Notes: generated from the letters alone by a model not told the origin. A DNA stretch of 64,000 nucleotides from Sipunculus nudus (GCA_026874595.1 CM049321.1:15085479-15149478); one strand, 5' to 3'; counted from the stretch's first letter, positions 8,887-22,324 are shown. A program made the numbers and translations.

Positions 8887-10140
8887 CAGTGATGTAGTCT
8901 AGTCCACAACACCATGGACCGAGTGCAAGTCCGATTCCAGGCCACTCGAGTCGGAGTCAAAGTCCGAGCCCGTGAGGTTCGAGTCCTCCTTCTTTGAGTC
9001 CGAGTCACTTGGAAGCCGAGTTCAAGTCCGAATCCAGTACACATCACCTTGATGAAAAAAAAATGGATATTTTAGATTATCATGTATATTTTTTAACCTA
9101 GTTTAAACGTTATTCGATGTTAAATTACATTTATTTCCCGATGCCGGACTAAAGTTCGGAAAATTATAGGCCTAGTCTAGTATATTGTTATAGATGTCTC
9201 TTTTATTGTATACAGCAGTGTGTTTGTTCAGTGCTAGCGTTGTCTATTGTATAGTGCGCATGGATGTTCCATGTGTTGTTCATATTTGGTTCGTGTAGCA
9301 CGCATAGCTCGTTGGCATGACAGCATCGCCTGGCCGAGCCGGGCAGGCCCACGTGTTCACCCTTATATGTGGATACACAGCGATGTTGTTCTAGATGCTT
9401 CCTGTAACGCGTGTGTACTGTGTATCATGTTAGGTTCTTTGGATTGTTCGAGAAATGGAAAGTTCCCGGCTTGAGGTGAAAGTTATAAATAGGGGCTGTG
9501 TTTTAGAGCCAAGAGGAGAGGTGAGAATATATTCCAGCGGACACAGAAGAGTGGGAACTTTTCCGATACATGCAGCTGTTAGAGATTTTCTTCAAATTTA
9601 TGACGGATCTTATAAAGTCTTCAGTTTGCCTTTCAGATCACTGCCAGGATTTCACTTTTGGATTACAGTAGACTGATTTTGTGAATGAACTGGACTGTTA
9701 TTCTCTGAGAAGATTTATGTGAACTGTTCATCCGGTTTATACATTTTAAAGGACTTGTCGCTGTGACAGTGGTATCCAGGTACTGTGCACTTTGTTTCTT
9801 ATGCTGTGTTATTGTATTGATTTGCTGTTATACTGTTTTTTTCTGTGTGATTGTATTGATTTAGTGTATTCTTAGGGTTGTTTTAAGAATAAATTATATT
9901 AAATTGTTAACAAAAAACCACTGACGTCATTATTCATTCCCCTAGACATTTCACGCTGCCTAGTGTTACAGAATCTGATTTTTTTTTATCTCCGTTACAA
10001 AATTTGTGCTCGTCACGACTGCGTCATCTGTTGATATTAGGTTCCGTAACAAAATGGGCTTTGTATTTTTTTGTATTTTTTTTAGTTTTTATCTACTGGA
10101 CTCGAGTCTGACTCCGTCTGACTCATGTCTTACATCACTG
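8887..10140. mobile_element. Non-autonomous DNA transposon, probably hAT-like
   Basis: CAGTGATGTA at 8887-8896 is repeated in exact inverted form at 10131-10140. Just inside both ends lie many imperfect copies of GAGTCC/GAGTCG (8900-9035 on the left; 10098-10125, inverted, on the right). CAG-starting inverted ends with repeated subterminal motifs fit the hAT superfamily. No transposase remains. The 8-bp flanks do not match, so a target duplication is not supported. The middle (about 9186-9970) has TATAAATA near 9486 and AATAAA near 9888 and may be a nested solo LTR. Confidence 0.6.
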
Positions 10141-10301
10141 TCCTAAATTGTGCCAAAAGTATGTGCAGTGGTTAGTATCCGCTTGTTCAGAATTCAAATG
10201 TTTACCTGACAGATACAATCCTTTTTCTAGATCCTGATCTGTTGTTCCAGATCTCCTTCGCGATAACAGCTGCTCTGTATGGTATTTTTTTTGTTTCTAA
10301 A

Positions 10302-10420
10302 CCAGGCCTGGCACAGGGCAAAGATTGTAATCAGACCGATGAAAGCGCGATATCTCATGCACAATGACATACCATGCTCTCATTAGTCTGATTACAATAC
10401 TCTGCCCTGTGCAGCCCTGG
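10302..10420. mobile_element. Short palindromic MITE
   Basis: About 40-bp inverted arms carry CACAGGGCA and TTGTAATCAGAC on both sides and enclose a ~35-bp centre. The ends read CCAGG and CCTGG, which recalls hAT-type termini. A single strand would fold into one long hairpin. No matching target duplication was found. Confidence 0.7.
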
Positions 10421-10779
10421 TGAAAGCCAGATAATATTGCTATACAAGGCAGCGGTTAAAGCGAAGGAGATATTGACCACATGTATTGTGGTTGACGTAT
10501 GGACCCCAAGCTGATGAAGGTCAGGTTGACTGACGTCTATTCTTTTTCCCGTTAGATGGCGCTTCAAGATTGATCGCAGGTAAGGTCGGCTCCGCTGTCT
10601 TTTTATAATTACAGAAGTAATACTTTATGAAAGAATATAAAAATAAGCTTAGGGATAGATCATATCATAGTCCAGCTCTTACATGTATTTAAAAAATAGT
10701 TATGTTGTTTTCCTGTAAGATATTGTGACATAATGTTCGGGCAACAGTTACACCATTGCTCACGCTCAATTACACACGG
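10421..10779. other. Unassigned DNA between the MITE and the LINE
   Basis: No gene is seen. The last part may hold the 5' untranslated region of the LINE, whose left edge I cannot place. Confidence 0.4.
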
Positions 10780-10872
10780 TCACCAACAATCTTGACGCAC
10801 ACCGAATAGTCAGACCCTGCTGACCGCAAACATTATAGCCAGACTAGCCACAATAGCCAGAACAAAAGTTCA

Positions 10873-11634
10873 TTGGGTGCTCAAAGAAAATCCCCACCAA
10901 AGGCCAGTGCAAATCTGAAGGAAACATCAACTGAAACAAAAGACATCAGTAAACGATACTTGAGCGATAGTTCCTCTAACTCTCCGGCACAGGCACAAAA
11001 GAAACAGAATGTTCAGGATGATTCAGAGGATCAACTTTTATCACAAATAAAGCAGTTGACAGAAAATGATGACTGTACGAACGTAACGGATATGGAATCC
11101 AAAATGTTCATACAGTGTCTTGTAGAAGCACTGGCTACAGAATCTGTAAAGACTGCACTTAGACAGATTGTTGACTCTGCTGTCAATGAAAAGACCAGGC
11201 TTCTTGAAGAACGAGTTCTTACAATGGAAAACCATATTATATCACTTAATTCAAAAATAGTGACCCTAGAAAGCCAGCTCGATAATCAACATCAATATAC
11301 ACGACGGCCATCGCTTCGTATTGTCAACAACTGGCCCGAAGAGAAAGACGAGTCAACAGATCAGAAAGTTATTGACTTAACGCGGGAACACCTTGATATA
11401 GATATTAACAAGGAAGACATAGACCGGTCACACAGAGTCGGACGACCAAAGCAAGATGGCAAACCAAGACCCATCCTTGTGAAATGTGTATCATATCGTA
11501 CAAAAGCAAAAATTTACAAAGCAAAAAATAAACTGAAAATGGCCGGGGATGAAAATAGCAAGACATTTATCAATGAGGATCTTACAAAGACCCGCCAGGA
11601 AATGTTCAAAATTTCTAGGGAACTGATACGATGA
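10873..11634 (+). pseudogene. LINE ORF1 protein (RNA-binding), interrupted
   Basis: The open frame begins at TTG 10873, so the real start is upstream or lost. Residues 1-60 are polar and Ser/Lys-rich, about 90-145 form a probable coiled coil for trimer formation, and about 150-250 hold an L1 ORF1-type RNA-binding region including DRSHRVGRPK and KPRPILVKC. TGA at 11632 ends the frame, but in-frame homology (LINDCWTADGNIIIRDF) continues after it to TAA, so this stop is a decay mutation. The protein would coat LINE RNA. Confidence 0.8.
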
Positions 11635-12239
11635 GGTCTCATCAACGACTGCTGGACTGCAGACGGGAACATCATAATTAGAGATTTCTAAACCAAAGTT
11701 CATACATTTACAACATCTTAAGTTTTCTATTCTTGGGTAAACAACCTCAGGGAAAATCCACCTGACCCTTACGCTTCCATGGCGAAGCGGCATTTTGTAA
11801 CATCCACACCAATACATTCGTAGAAAACCCGTTATCACTGGGTACATCTCACAAACATACACAGACGGACGTACATGCGTACGCACTCACCAGTCTCAAA
11901 CATTCTCTCAATCAACCGTTTTCTTGGCATTATGTTTTCACGGAACTACGCAAGGTTAAAAAAAAACTCCGACATTTTTTTTCTATTCCTTAATTATCGT
12001 TGTTAAATGTAGATATGTCTTAAATTGTGAATCTACTAAATGATATCTGTCGGAGTTATTATCGTTGGCGTTGTAACGGTTAGGGCCAACAGATGTCGCT
12101 GCAGTGAAGGAACGGTTCATTTGATAAAAATTACGATTTGCGTAATGACAGTGGAGCCGATCAAACTATGCTCCCACCGTTTTCTTATCCAATAATAAAT
12201 GACGTCATGGATTTCTCTGTTTCATTGTTAAGTACCTTA

Positions 12240-15200
12240 GGTTCGGATCGATTCCATTGATTTATGATACTATTTTGGTATTGATTGTTGACATACACTC
12301 TGAGCACAGAACATATTTAAAAGAAGGAAAACTTTTACATGGATTAGAAAATACATAAATTGTATAACGTTTCCACAAGAAACACATAGTAAAGAAAAAG
12401 ACGAAAATGTATGGGCACATGAATGGGGTACAGAAATACTGTATTCTCATGGACAGAATAATAGCAGGGGGGGGGGGTAGCAATTTTATGGAAAAATTAC
12501 CTTAATATTAATGTTTTAAAGAGTGAAAAAGATTCCGAAGGTCGCCTTTTGTTAATAACATGCACAATAGACGAGGTTCCATTTACATTGATTAATCTAT
12601 ATTTTCCTACAAAGGATCAACAAAAAGACCAGTTATCATTTATAGAGAAATTATGATGTCATCTAAATCTTTATGAACCAGGTAATATTATAATCGGAGG
12701 AGACTTTAACATAGTGTTTAAACCCAGAACTTGATAAAGCTGGGGGACGGCGAGATCAAGTTAGCAAGGCAGCGAGCTCTTTAATGAAACTTATGAATGA
12801 TTTTTCTCTCGTCGATATATGTAGAACTCTAAACCCTGGAAAAAATGTATACTAGAATTCAAATCAACCCCAGAGTCTCATCGTCTGGATTATTGGTTGG
12901 TAGCAAATACGATAACGCCATTCGTCGCTTCTACAGAAATTATACCGTGTACGTTTTAGGACCATCGCTTAATTACAGTAGTATTTAAAGGTAGCTATGC
13001 TAACGATAGAGGACCAGGTAACTGGAGGTTTAATAACGATCTGCTAAAAGATGACGAGTACCTAACACAAACAAAACAATTGTTTGCTGAATTGAGGAAA
13101 AAATATGAAAATGTAGATAATAAAAATATTGTTTGGGATACAGTTAAATGCGAGATAAGAGGACACACGATAAAATATTCAAAACGTCGGGAAAGAAAAA
13201 AAAGGAATAAAGAAAAAAAACTTACAGAGGATTTTAAAATATTAAGTGAGAGAACAAATGAGGATCCTTAAAATTTTGACTTGCAAGAAAAAACAGCCAA
13301 AGTTAAAGAAAAATTAGATAATCTTAACAACTTAAAAACGAAAGGCGCAATTTTGAAATCAAAACTTCGCTGGTATGAGTATGGAGAGAAAAACACCAAA
13401 TACTTTTTTTTCAATTAGAGAAACGTAATGCGATCAATAAAAAAATTGTTTGCTTAGAAGTAAATGGAGAGCAGATATATGATAAAAACAAAATACTTAA
13501 TGAATGCAGCCAATACTACGATCAGTTATATAAATCTAGAAATACGTCCATACATGATCATACAGAATGTCCTTTCTTAAATCCCCCAAATGTTACTAAA
13601 CTCTGCGATCCGGACGCCCTTAAATTGTCATCCCACTTACAGTTGCAGAACGCTTTAAAGCACTAAAACAGTTCAAATCTGGTAAAAGTCCAGGACTAGA
13701 TGGCTTTACGTCAGATTTCTATTTATGTTTTTGGGAAGATCTCTCAGACTTATTTTTTCAAAGTATTATCTACTCACAGGAACATGGTTCTCTTTCGAAA
13801 GAACAATAGGGAGGCGTCATCTCCTTGCTTCCCAAAAAAAGATAAAAATAAAAAATTACTAAGAAATTGGCGACCTATTTCTTTTCTACCAATCGATTAT
13901 AGAATATGAGCCAAAGCATTGTCAAATATGTTAAAACCATATCTAACAAAATTGATCCATACAAATCAAACAGGTTTCGTTCCGGGTAGGTATATTGGAG
14001 AAAACATTAGAATTATACAAGACATCCTTAATCAATCTTCCATTTCAAAGGATTCTTTACTATTAAAAATCGATTGTGAACAGGCGTTTGATACCTTGAA
14101 ATGGGATTTTCAGTGGAAAGCGTTAAAGAATATAATATTCCTGAATATTTAATTTCATGGACAAAGATCTTGTAGACAAATATAAGCAGCTGTATGCAAA
14201 ACAACGGATATTTTTCCCCCTTTTTGAGATCAGTAGAGGCGTAAGACAAGGATGTCCTCTGTCACAGATATTATTTGTACTAACAAGGAAATGCCTGCGA
14301 TAAATATTAGAAATAATAATTCCATTAAAGGAATCATGATTGGCAGTAACGAGATTAAACTGTCGCAGCTTGCAGATGACACCACGTGTTTTATGGCTGA
14401 TATACAATCAGGAAAAAATCTTTTACATACTTTACAAATGTTCCAGTACTAAGCGGGACTCAAAGTAAATATGGATAAAACAGAAGCGAGATGGGTGGGT
14501 TCCAAAATAGGTAAAGAGGATGGTGACCTGCCAGTGAGATGGACCAAAAAAGAATTCAAAACATTAGGAATTACATTTTACCCGACAGAAAACGACACTT
14601 CTGAACACAATATAAAAGACAGAATTAAGAAAATGAAATCAATGTTTACATCATGGGAAAAAAGGAATCTTACACTTACTGGAAGAAATCTTATTGTTAA
14701 ACAATAGGGCTCTCACAGTTGCTTTATTGCATGTCTATGTTCCACATACCAGAAAAATACCTTGTCCAGGCAAAAAAATTAATAAATGAATTTATTTGGT
14801 GTGGAAAACCACCACAGATAAAATATAATGTAATGATTAAGAAAATTAAAGATGGAGGCATGAAAGTGATTGATTTACAGACACACGATAAGGCGTTAAA
14901 ACTAAGTTGGATAAAGCGTATTATGGCAAATTCGGTCCCCGCATTAGAAATGTTTGTAAATGCATATTTAGGAAAAGATATGATGTCCTTAAAAGATATA
15001 ATTTTAAGCAGATGTTCCTTCAAAGTACCACCTCTTCTCCCGCTGTTTTATAAAGACATTTTTATCGCTCTAAAAGACCTTAAAACACGTACTGCTCCTA
15101 CAGGCACTGAAGACATAATTCGTGAAATTATCTGGTATAACTCTTACATCTATGTGTCACCAAAGGGAAAAACTATATTTTCTTCGCATTGGTATGGAAA

Positions 15201-16075
15201 AGGAGTATGTTTTATATGATGTTTATGATAATAAAGGACAAATCTTATCTATGCATCAGCTGAAGTTAAGATATAATTTAAATACAAATTTCTTAAAATA
15301 CCATTCTATCGTCCGTCTTATACCAAAGAACTCGAAAACTTTGTTGCAAACCGATGTTGATGTCTGGCAAAGTACATTCAATGAAATAGATATCACGATA
15401 AAATTACCATACTCTGGGCATTTATCATACTCTGAATTTAAATGAAAATCATATTATAACAATTTAATTAAACTAAAATACGAAGAAACGACAGCATTAA
15501 GGGTCTGGAATAAGAGTCAGCTAATTACAGAACAGGAATTCAATTCCTCTATATGTTTTCCAAAAAAGTTTATAGAATCTGTTGAGTTGCAGGACTTCAA
15601 TTTCAAATTTTTGCCTAGAGTGATTCCTTTCAAAGCCAGACTTTACCGCATGAAACTTGAGGATAATCCACATTGTGACTATTGCAAAGTTGAAATTGAT
15701 ACTATGGAACATAGATTTTTCTCATGTAAGTGCTTACAGTTGTTCTGGAGAAAATTTCGTAAAATTTGGATCCCATTGGTAAATGATACAGACTTTTTAA
15801 TAACATGTAAAGTCGTTATGTTTGGCGACTATGGGGAAAAGGAGAAGAAATACGATGAATATTTAAACTATCTATTAATTTATGCTAAATATTTTATACA
15901 CAGGCAAAAATGCTTGAAATCAAATATTTTAATTCAAGAATACATTGAATGTGTTCTTGATGAACTAAGTTTAAAGAAATTAATGCTTAGAAATAAAGGT
16001 CTTGGTACCTTATACGAGGAGAGATGGAAGGATCTTTTTATCCATCTGTCCTCGAAATGTTGGGAACGTATATAG
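12240..16075 (+). pseudogene. LINE ORF2: endonuclease and reverse transcriptase, many breaks
   Basis: Pieces in several frames line up in the expected order. Endonuclease: TLINLYFPTKDQQKDQLSF near 12590 and IIIGGDFNIV near 12690. Linker: LRWYEYGEKNTKYFF near 13365. RT: KSPGLDGFTSDFY near 13685, LRNWRPISFLPIDYRI near 13860, NQTGFVPGRYIGENIRI near 13965, GVRQGCPLSQILF near 14235 and the catalytic ADD at about 14372-14380. Thumb and C-terminal domain run from 14471, ending in a CDYCKVEIDTMEHRFFSC motif near 15680. A G run at 12467-12477 lies in the endonuclease. At least seven stops or shifts interrupt it. Confidence 0.82.
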
Positions 16076-16330
16076 ATAAAAGTAACAATGTCAGCTTTCT
16101 ATGAATTGCAAGTTTCACCATTTGATGTTTATTGCCTCTAGATATGGATATATGTATACTGCATACATTTGTGTGTTTATGTACGAATACAAGGTTAAAA
16201 ACCCATGGCAGCTTGGTTATGTATATGTAAATGTTATAACTTATATGACTTACAGTACATAAATGTATTAAGTGCTGTTGTATTATTTGTTACTACTATA
16301 ATTATCATTATTATTAAAGTTCGCCGATGA

Positions 16331-17480
16331 TGAAAACACTTAATTCGATCCTATTATATATTGAGATTTTATTCTGAGGGGGGAAAAAAGAAAAGAAAAA
16401 AAAAACCTGATCATATGTACGCAATTGAAGGAAACAACAATTTTATGTCTTCTGGACAGTTCGCAATATAAAGATCCAAAACACAAAAATTAGAAATCTA
16501 CCTTCTTATGAATGTAAGCCCGCACCATTCACTTGTTCGGCAAATATTCCAAGGTTCATTCGTGCATAAGTGACTGCACATTTGTGAATATTATTTGACG
16601 ACGTTCCTGGATCCGTTTCATTTTCCGGATCCACAAAAAAATCTAATAGATTCTTCATTTTTCCGTTCTCGAAATGCCCTAAAATTTCATGAGATTCCGT
16701 TCATGACTGTGAGAGTTATGTTGTGAACAAACAGACACACACACACACTAACAATAATGAATGCATACTCTCCGGGCGGAGGCAATTTGTTATTAACAAC
16801 AGGGGCAGTGATTTAGACATAAAATTGACACGTCTAATTAAGTGACGGTAGAAATATTTATTGTCAATAAGTACATTGTATATGTAAAATGACAAGCCAA
16901 TGGAAAGCTAATTGAAATTTGCTGTCACAAAGTACAGTGGTTCACATGTTGGGTAATTATGTTAAACGTATAAGTGGGAAGCTTTTATTTTGATTAGTGT
17001 TACTTCATATCAGGTAATAAATTATTCCATATCATGTCTGATTTTTTATCAGTTAATTTTATTTACAACCTCTTTGTATTCACTCAAGACACATTAAATG
17101 CCTAAATAAGATTAAGAAACCCGCACTTAGGTCGACAGAATTATCTTCGAGAACGTGTCAAGAAAATACAAAGAAAGAGGGGCCATCTTTCCATTCGATT
17201 ACTAAAACTACAAGCAATATACCGAGTGCAGTTCCTTATTTTTGTGCGTGGAGACCTGATACCAGACTTATTACCTTCTACGAAGTTATTTTCTCAGAGA
17301 ATTACATTTCGCCATTGCTTTAGGACTTCACTAATTTAATTGCATAGAAAGTGTGCTGTTGTGAAAAAATGGGAGGAAGTGTTGTATTCTGAATATCAAC
17401 TCGAAAAATTATGGGGAAAAAATTCGTAGGTTCCCCAGAATAATGACTGCATAATTTTGTTGGTACGTTCTAAGAAAGTA
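16331..17480. other. Unassigned AT-rich DNA
   Basis: A polypurine A/G run at 16376-16406 and a short (CA)n at about 16733-16748 are present. A short stretch around 16690 resembles, in inverted form, one near 26400 (shared CATGAACGGAATCTCATG core), which suggests a dispersed repeat I cannot name. No gene is seen. Confidence 0.5.
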
Positions 17481-17690
17481 GGGTTACAACCCATAAGGAT
17501 TGTTTAGAGTTGATCCAGTGGAGAACCCTTAGATGTTCCAGGTAGAACCTTCTATTCAGGGTGTTTCATGGACCCCTCTCCGGGGGTTCTGTGGGGAACC
17601 CTAAGGGTTCTATATGTAACCCTGATAAAGGGTTCTTCTAAGAACCCAACCGCAGGAGTCTTCCTGGAACTATTTGTTCAAGAAAGGTTC
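17481..17690. repeat. Cluster of GGGTTCT/AGAACCC palindromes
   Basis: About ten copies of GGGTTCT or its complement occur in 210 bp. Two form perfect small hairpins: GAACCCTAAGGGTTC at 17596-17610 and GGGTTCTTCTAAGAACCC at 17630-17647. The region is probably the end of a DNA transposon with repeated transposase-binding motifs, but no partner end was identified. Confidence 0.65.
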
Positions 17691-17694
17691 TAGA

Positions 17695-17740
17695 GTATAT
17701 ATATATACATATAATATATATATATATATATATTTATATA
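17695..17740. repeat. (TA)n microsatellite
   Basis: Interrupted AT dinucleotide run directly after the GGGTTCT cluster. Confidence 0.9.
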
Positions 17741-18016
17741 AATCACAGGAGTCAAGTGGCTTTACATGGTTGTGGCTACCTTAGTTTTCATGCTGTATGT
17801 ATGATAAATGCAACAATCATCAGGCCACATGTATTTGCAATCAGAGAAACAGAATTTAAGTATTTTGTTAAAGTGAGTTACCGGTATCAGTAAGGGAGGG
17901 ACATTAAGCTGACAGTGGGTCACACACATAATACTAGCAATTTGTCATGACAATATTAATGACAGATATGACAGCGGATAAAACAGGATGCTCAATAACA
18001 ATTTTTAGTTTATCAC

Positions 18017-18018
<2 letters not shown>

Positions 18019-18062
<44 letters not shown>
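18019..18062. repeat. (TA)n microsatellite
   Basis: About 42 bases of uninterrupted AT dinucleotide. Confidence 0.95.
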
Positions 18063-18065
<3 letters not shown>

Positions 18066-18675
18066 TTTGGGGTCAGACTTACTTAAATATATGTATATAT
18101 TATAAATGTAGTCTGGGATGTCACATTAAATTATGAATAAATTTTGATTGATAATATGAAAAAAAACTCTTAACAGTATTTCTCAATGTAAGTGGGTAAT
18201 TGCAAGGTCCACAGCTTAAAATCATACTTGTAACTTAGTTTTAGCCTGTCAGTATGATAAACCCTTCCAGATGAAATGAAAACACGTAGTTAAGGAAACA
18301 CTTTGGTTTATTTAGTTTTAAAGATCCAATTGTGAAAAATGTGCAACAGCCAAAAAGCATTAGCATATGCTTGTACCTAAATAATATATTTTGGCATCTG
18401 TGATACTGAGTCAGTGAACAGGTCCCACAGTTTTCTCTCATCCGCACACAAAGCGTTTCAACAAGAATGAACCTTAAGGGGTCCCAAGTGTGGTATAAAT
18501 CACAACACAATTCTCTGTCTGTTATTGGCAATTCGAGAGAAAAAATGTCATTAAGTATATTACAATTGTATTGTGTATCGACATAGTTATTTTACAGACA
18601 TAATACCTTTCTTGCACATGAATACATGGGATGGGATGAGAAAATGTAGTGGGATCCTTGCATTCACTCGTTTAA

Positions 18676-18727
<52 letters not shown>

Positions 18728-19700
18728 CATACATTATTCTTCAGGCAGCGTATAGTGTCATCTTTAAATATACTTCAAGGAAAAAGGGACTCCACCAAAC
18801 TTGATCTGTTAGGATAAAGTTTGCGGTCAACGACTCAGTTCATTCAAGCTGACAGGCCTAGAAGAAATAAACATTCAATAGATGCTTTATCAACTTTGTT
18901 TAAAATCAAGTAGATTACACAATGCAGAACTCCCGGGGCGAGTCTGCAGTGACATGTCGATATAAAAACAAGTTAGACTTGAATATAATGTTCAAGAAGC
19001 GTACCAAACTAATAGATCAGATATAGACGATGGTCAAAACAAACTAGAAATCACTGAAGGCTGGTTTCTGTTTTGATCAATGATCACAGACAGGAGCTAG
19101 ACAAAAAATATCCGGTGGGAGTTCATTTTTTCCAACAAGACTCATGTCTTTTCACTTTGATTTCCTGGTGTGTCGATCATTCACCTTCCTCGAGCGGGGA
19201 AAACAACCGAAGCGTCTGTTCAAATTGTCTATACTGTAAATACCTGTTGCCTGCAACTTGAAAACAATCAATCTCAGATGAGAGTTCATTGCTCTTATCG
19301 CAAGAAAACATTTTGACACGAAATACAAGGCTTTGATGACAGGGTATTAATGACTTTATCGGAGCGTCAACAAACTCTTCTGGTTTCCTTGCTTCTTAAT
19401 ACATCGAAACAATACAATTTGTTATTCTACTCTAATATATAAAAAATAATGTAATTATTATAATAATTGTAATAAATTTCTTTTTTTTAAGTAAATTGAA
19501 AGAGTTGTAAATTATTTTAAAACATTTGAAGGCCCAGTACTAAAAAGAACTTAGTATACAGAAATAAAAGGTTCCCCATTTAACTTTGTGAAGTAATAAA
19601 TTATTTTTGTTGATTCATCATGTATTCATTTAGACAGACCAATATATGCAAAGGCAGATCCAGACGGGGGCCAGGGGGTTCAGACCATACAGTACATACT
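18063..19700. other. Unassigned AT-rich DNA with a (TA)n tract
   Basis: A (TA)n run lies at 18677-18726. Several short ORFs exist but none resembles a protein family, and I see no repeat with a partner in this window. Confidence 0.5.
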
Positions 19701-19847
19701 ATCTCGTACGTACGACTTGTTATCTCGTACGTACGACATATTATCTCGTACGTACGACATACTATCTCGTACGTACGACATAATATCTCGTACGTACGAC
19801 ATATTATCTCGTACGTACGACATACTATCTCGTACGTACGACATAAT
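19701..19847 (+). repeat. 21-bp palindrome-bearing array, left end (7 units)
   Basis: Seven units of the form ATCTCGTACGTACGACATAY plus T start every 21 bp from 19701. Each contains TCGTACGTACGA, a perfect 12-bp palindrome. Variation is almost confined to the last few bases of each unit. Confidence 0.97.
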
Positions 19848-19906
19848 AAATCTTACGGATCTGTTTCACAGACTACACAACAGACCAACTGATATATGTA
19901 TAAGCA

Positions 19907-19942
<36 letters not shown>

Positions 19943-21357
19943 TAGATAATGTATGTTCTCCACCTCCTTGCAAACAGTTTGAACACCGTTGAAACGAACG
20001 TATATATATATATAAATATTTCTTTATTTATTTATATATACTATATATTTAAATGCTATTCGATTATATCATTTTTCTGTGTCTGGGTTTCTGAAATATT
20101 TTAAGGAAGCGAAATATATCAAGTCGTTGTCTGCAGGTCATATACAGAACTTTCATTTTTAGATAGGTGATTAATTCTGTTGGTAGCGTATGATGTTAAA
20201 AAGGATGAGCCTGTCATAGTGTTAATAAAAAAAATATTGCCTTTGCCAAATTGAAAACAAGAGGACAGCTACCAAATAGCCTAATTTTTAGTGTTTGAGT
20301 ATTGTGCAGTTTTCTAATATTCATTATTGATAAAAAAATTAGATTTATGATATAACGCACGGTGTAGTGGATCGTTAAAAATATTTAATGTATATACAAC
20401 CATTTATATAATATGTGGGTAGCGGAACAGTCCACAACCCATTTTATGCGGTACATATAATTTAATTTTTTATTTTAATTAAATAAAAAAAATATTATAG
20501 ACTATAGCTCATAGACATTTGATTAATCTGTGAAAGAAGAATACAAAATATAATACATGTCTTTTTGTTAATATGTCAGGCTGAAGTGGTGGTAAAGCCT
20601 ACACCTCAGATCGGTTTGACTTGCGGATAAGTATAAAATCTTATATGTGGTACATGTACGTGTAACTTGTCCTACTACTGTAGACAACATGAAGTTAAAC
20701 TTATGGGATCAAGCACTCCGTTTCATAATTAATATAGGAATCATTAACCTCTCCTTATTGGCATCTCTGTATTACAGACATCTCTATAAGTGACACTTAT
20801 GGTTCATATTCATTTGCAATAATATGTGTATTGTCTCACGTTATTAACTCATTTTGGGTGAAAACGAAAGTTGTCCAGCAAATCCATGCCGACACACGAG
20901 CTTTGTAACTCCTGGTTTTATACGTTGTCATGGTTCTGTCTGTGAGTTAACACAGTCCTCGTGTGTCTGTTTACAATTACAAGACCGCTTGACTAGCGGC
21001 AAGATCTTAGTTGAGCACACGCGAAAATTATAAAAAAGAGAACAAACATGAAAAAAAGAAACACCCGGAGAAGCTAGAAAACATTGGCACTTGTGCATGG
21101 TCCCATTTCTAAATTCTATTTCCATATTCAATTTGCTATATAAGCATAGGAGTCCCTCGCAAGTGACAACAACATAGCTGTGTCCCCTTGCACATGTGGG
21201 ATATTTTATCTTGTCAAACAAGAACAAAAACTGATAGACATTATACGTATTACTAATGACATTAATAGTATCCACCAGCTCGACCATTCTAACACAGCGC
21301 TGGCAATATCTCCCGAGGTTTTCAGTCTTTTCACACACACGCACAAATACATACAAA

Positions 21358-21358
21358 C

Positions 21359-21447
<89 letters not shown>
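21358..21447. repeat. Compound microsatellite (TA)n-(GA)n-(GACA)n
   Basis: Three adjoining simple repeats lie near the centre of the foldback element, in the unpaired loop between its arms. Confidence 0.93.
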
Positions 21448-21449
<2 letters not shown>

Positions 21450-22324
21450 GAGAAGAGGATTGTAGTGGAGATTAAAATCCGTGAAGAGTGAACCTATTTA
21501 CCTTTCACATACCAGGTATATTAAGTATAAATGAAATACAGTGTAGTCTCCTTAAAGTATTACGGTTTCTTTCAATATTTCGTTCTAAAACCGATTGCTA
21601 AATCCGTTACACAAGTTGAAAAGAGCTTGCCCCGGACGCGATCAACGACGAAAAACAAACACAGCGCTCACGCCACCTGGTGGTGGTACAGCCCAACTTC
21701 ACAAATCAAGGGTTTTCAAGTTTCTCGCGGTGTTTATACATTCATGTTTGTTCTCTTTTTCATAATTGACGCGACCAAGATCTTTCCTCTGGTCACGAGG
21801 TCTTGTAATGGTAAACAGACACACCTGGACTGTATTTACTCACACACAAAACCATGACAACGTATAAAACTGGTTAACAGGAGATATTAAACCCGAAATA
21901 TTTTTTGTCACAAATTGATCTCACGTCCATGCATCATTATTTATTTCAAAATGATTATTATTATAAAATGGGTTGTTTACTGTTCAGCTACCCACTAATC
22001 ATATATTAATGGCTGTATATGCATTCAATATTTTAAACGATCCACTACACTGTGCGTTATATTATAGTTCCTAGACAGATCAATTTAGAATATAAGAAAC
22101 CTGCCCCACAAATATCCTTTCTCAAACACTTACAGTAAGGCTGTTTGGTAACTGTAACTCTTGTCCGAACCTTTCTTCTCCAAAAAATAGTTTCAATTTG
22201 GCAAAGGCAATATTTTTTCTTATCATCATTATGACAGGTTCCCTATTATAGCACCATACGCAACTGAATTTAATCACCTATCTAAAAATGAGAGTTCTGT
22301 GTATGACTGGTAGCCAATGTAGAT

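Larger units (their letters stand above)
10780..16330 (+). mobile_element. Tx1/L1-like LINE, near full length but decayed
   Basis: Two-ORF non-LTR retrotransposon: an ORF1 with coiled coil and RNA-binding region, then an ORF2 with apurinic endonuclease, RT and a C-terminal cysteine/histidine motif, all on the plus strand. The 3' end is placed near an ATTATTATTAAAG tail. Both ends are approximate, and no target duplication was found. Many stops and shifts show it is inactive. Confidence 0.8.

Noticed and set aside
20928-21857. Two ORFs on opposite strands (142 and 108 residues) with similar C-terminal ends, resembling a paralogous gene pair
   Set aside because: They lie in the inverted arms of the foldback element. 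Comparing the codons, most differences change the amino acid, so there is no sign of selection on protein.
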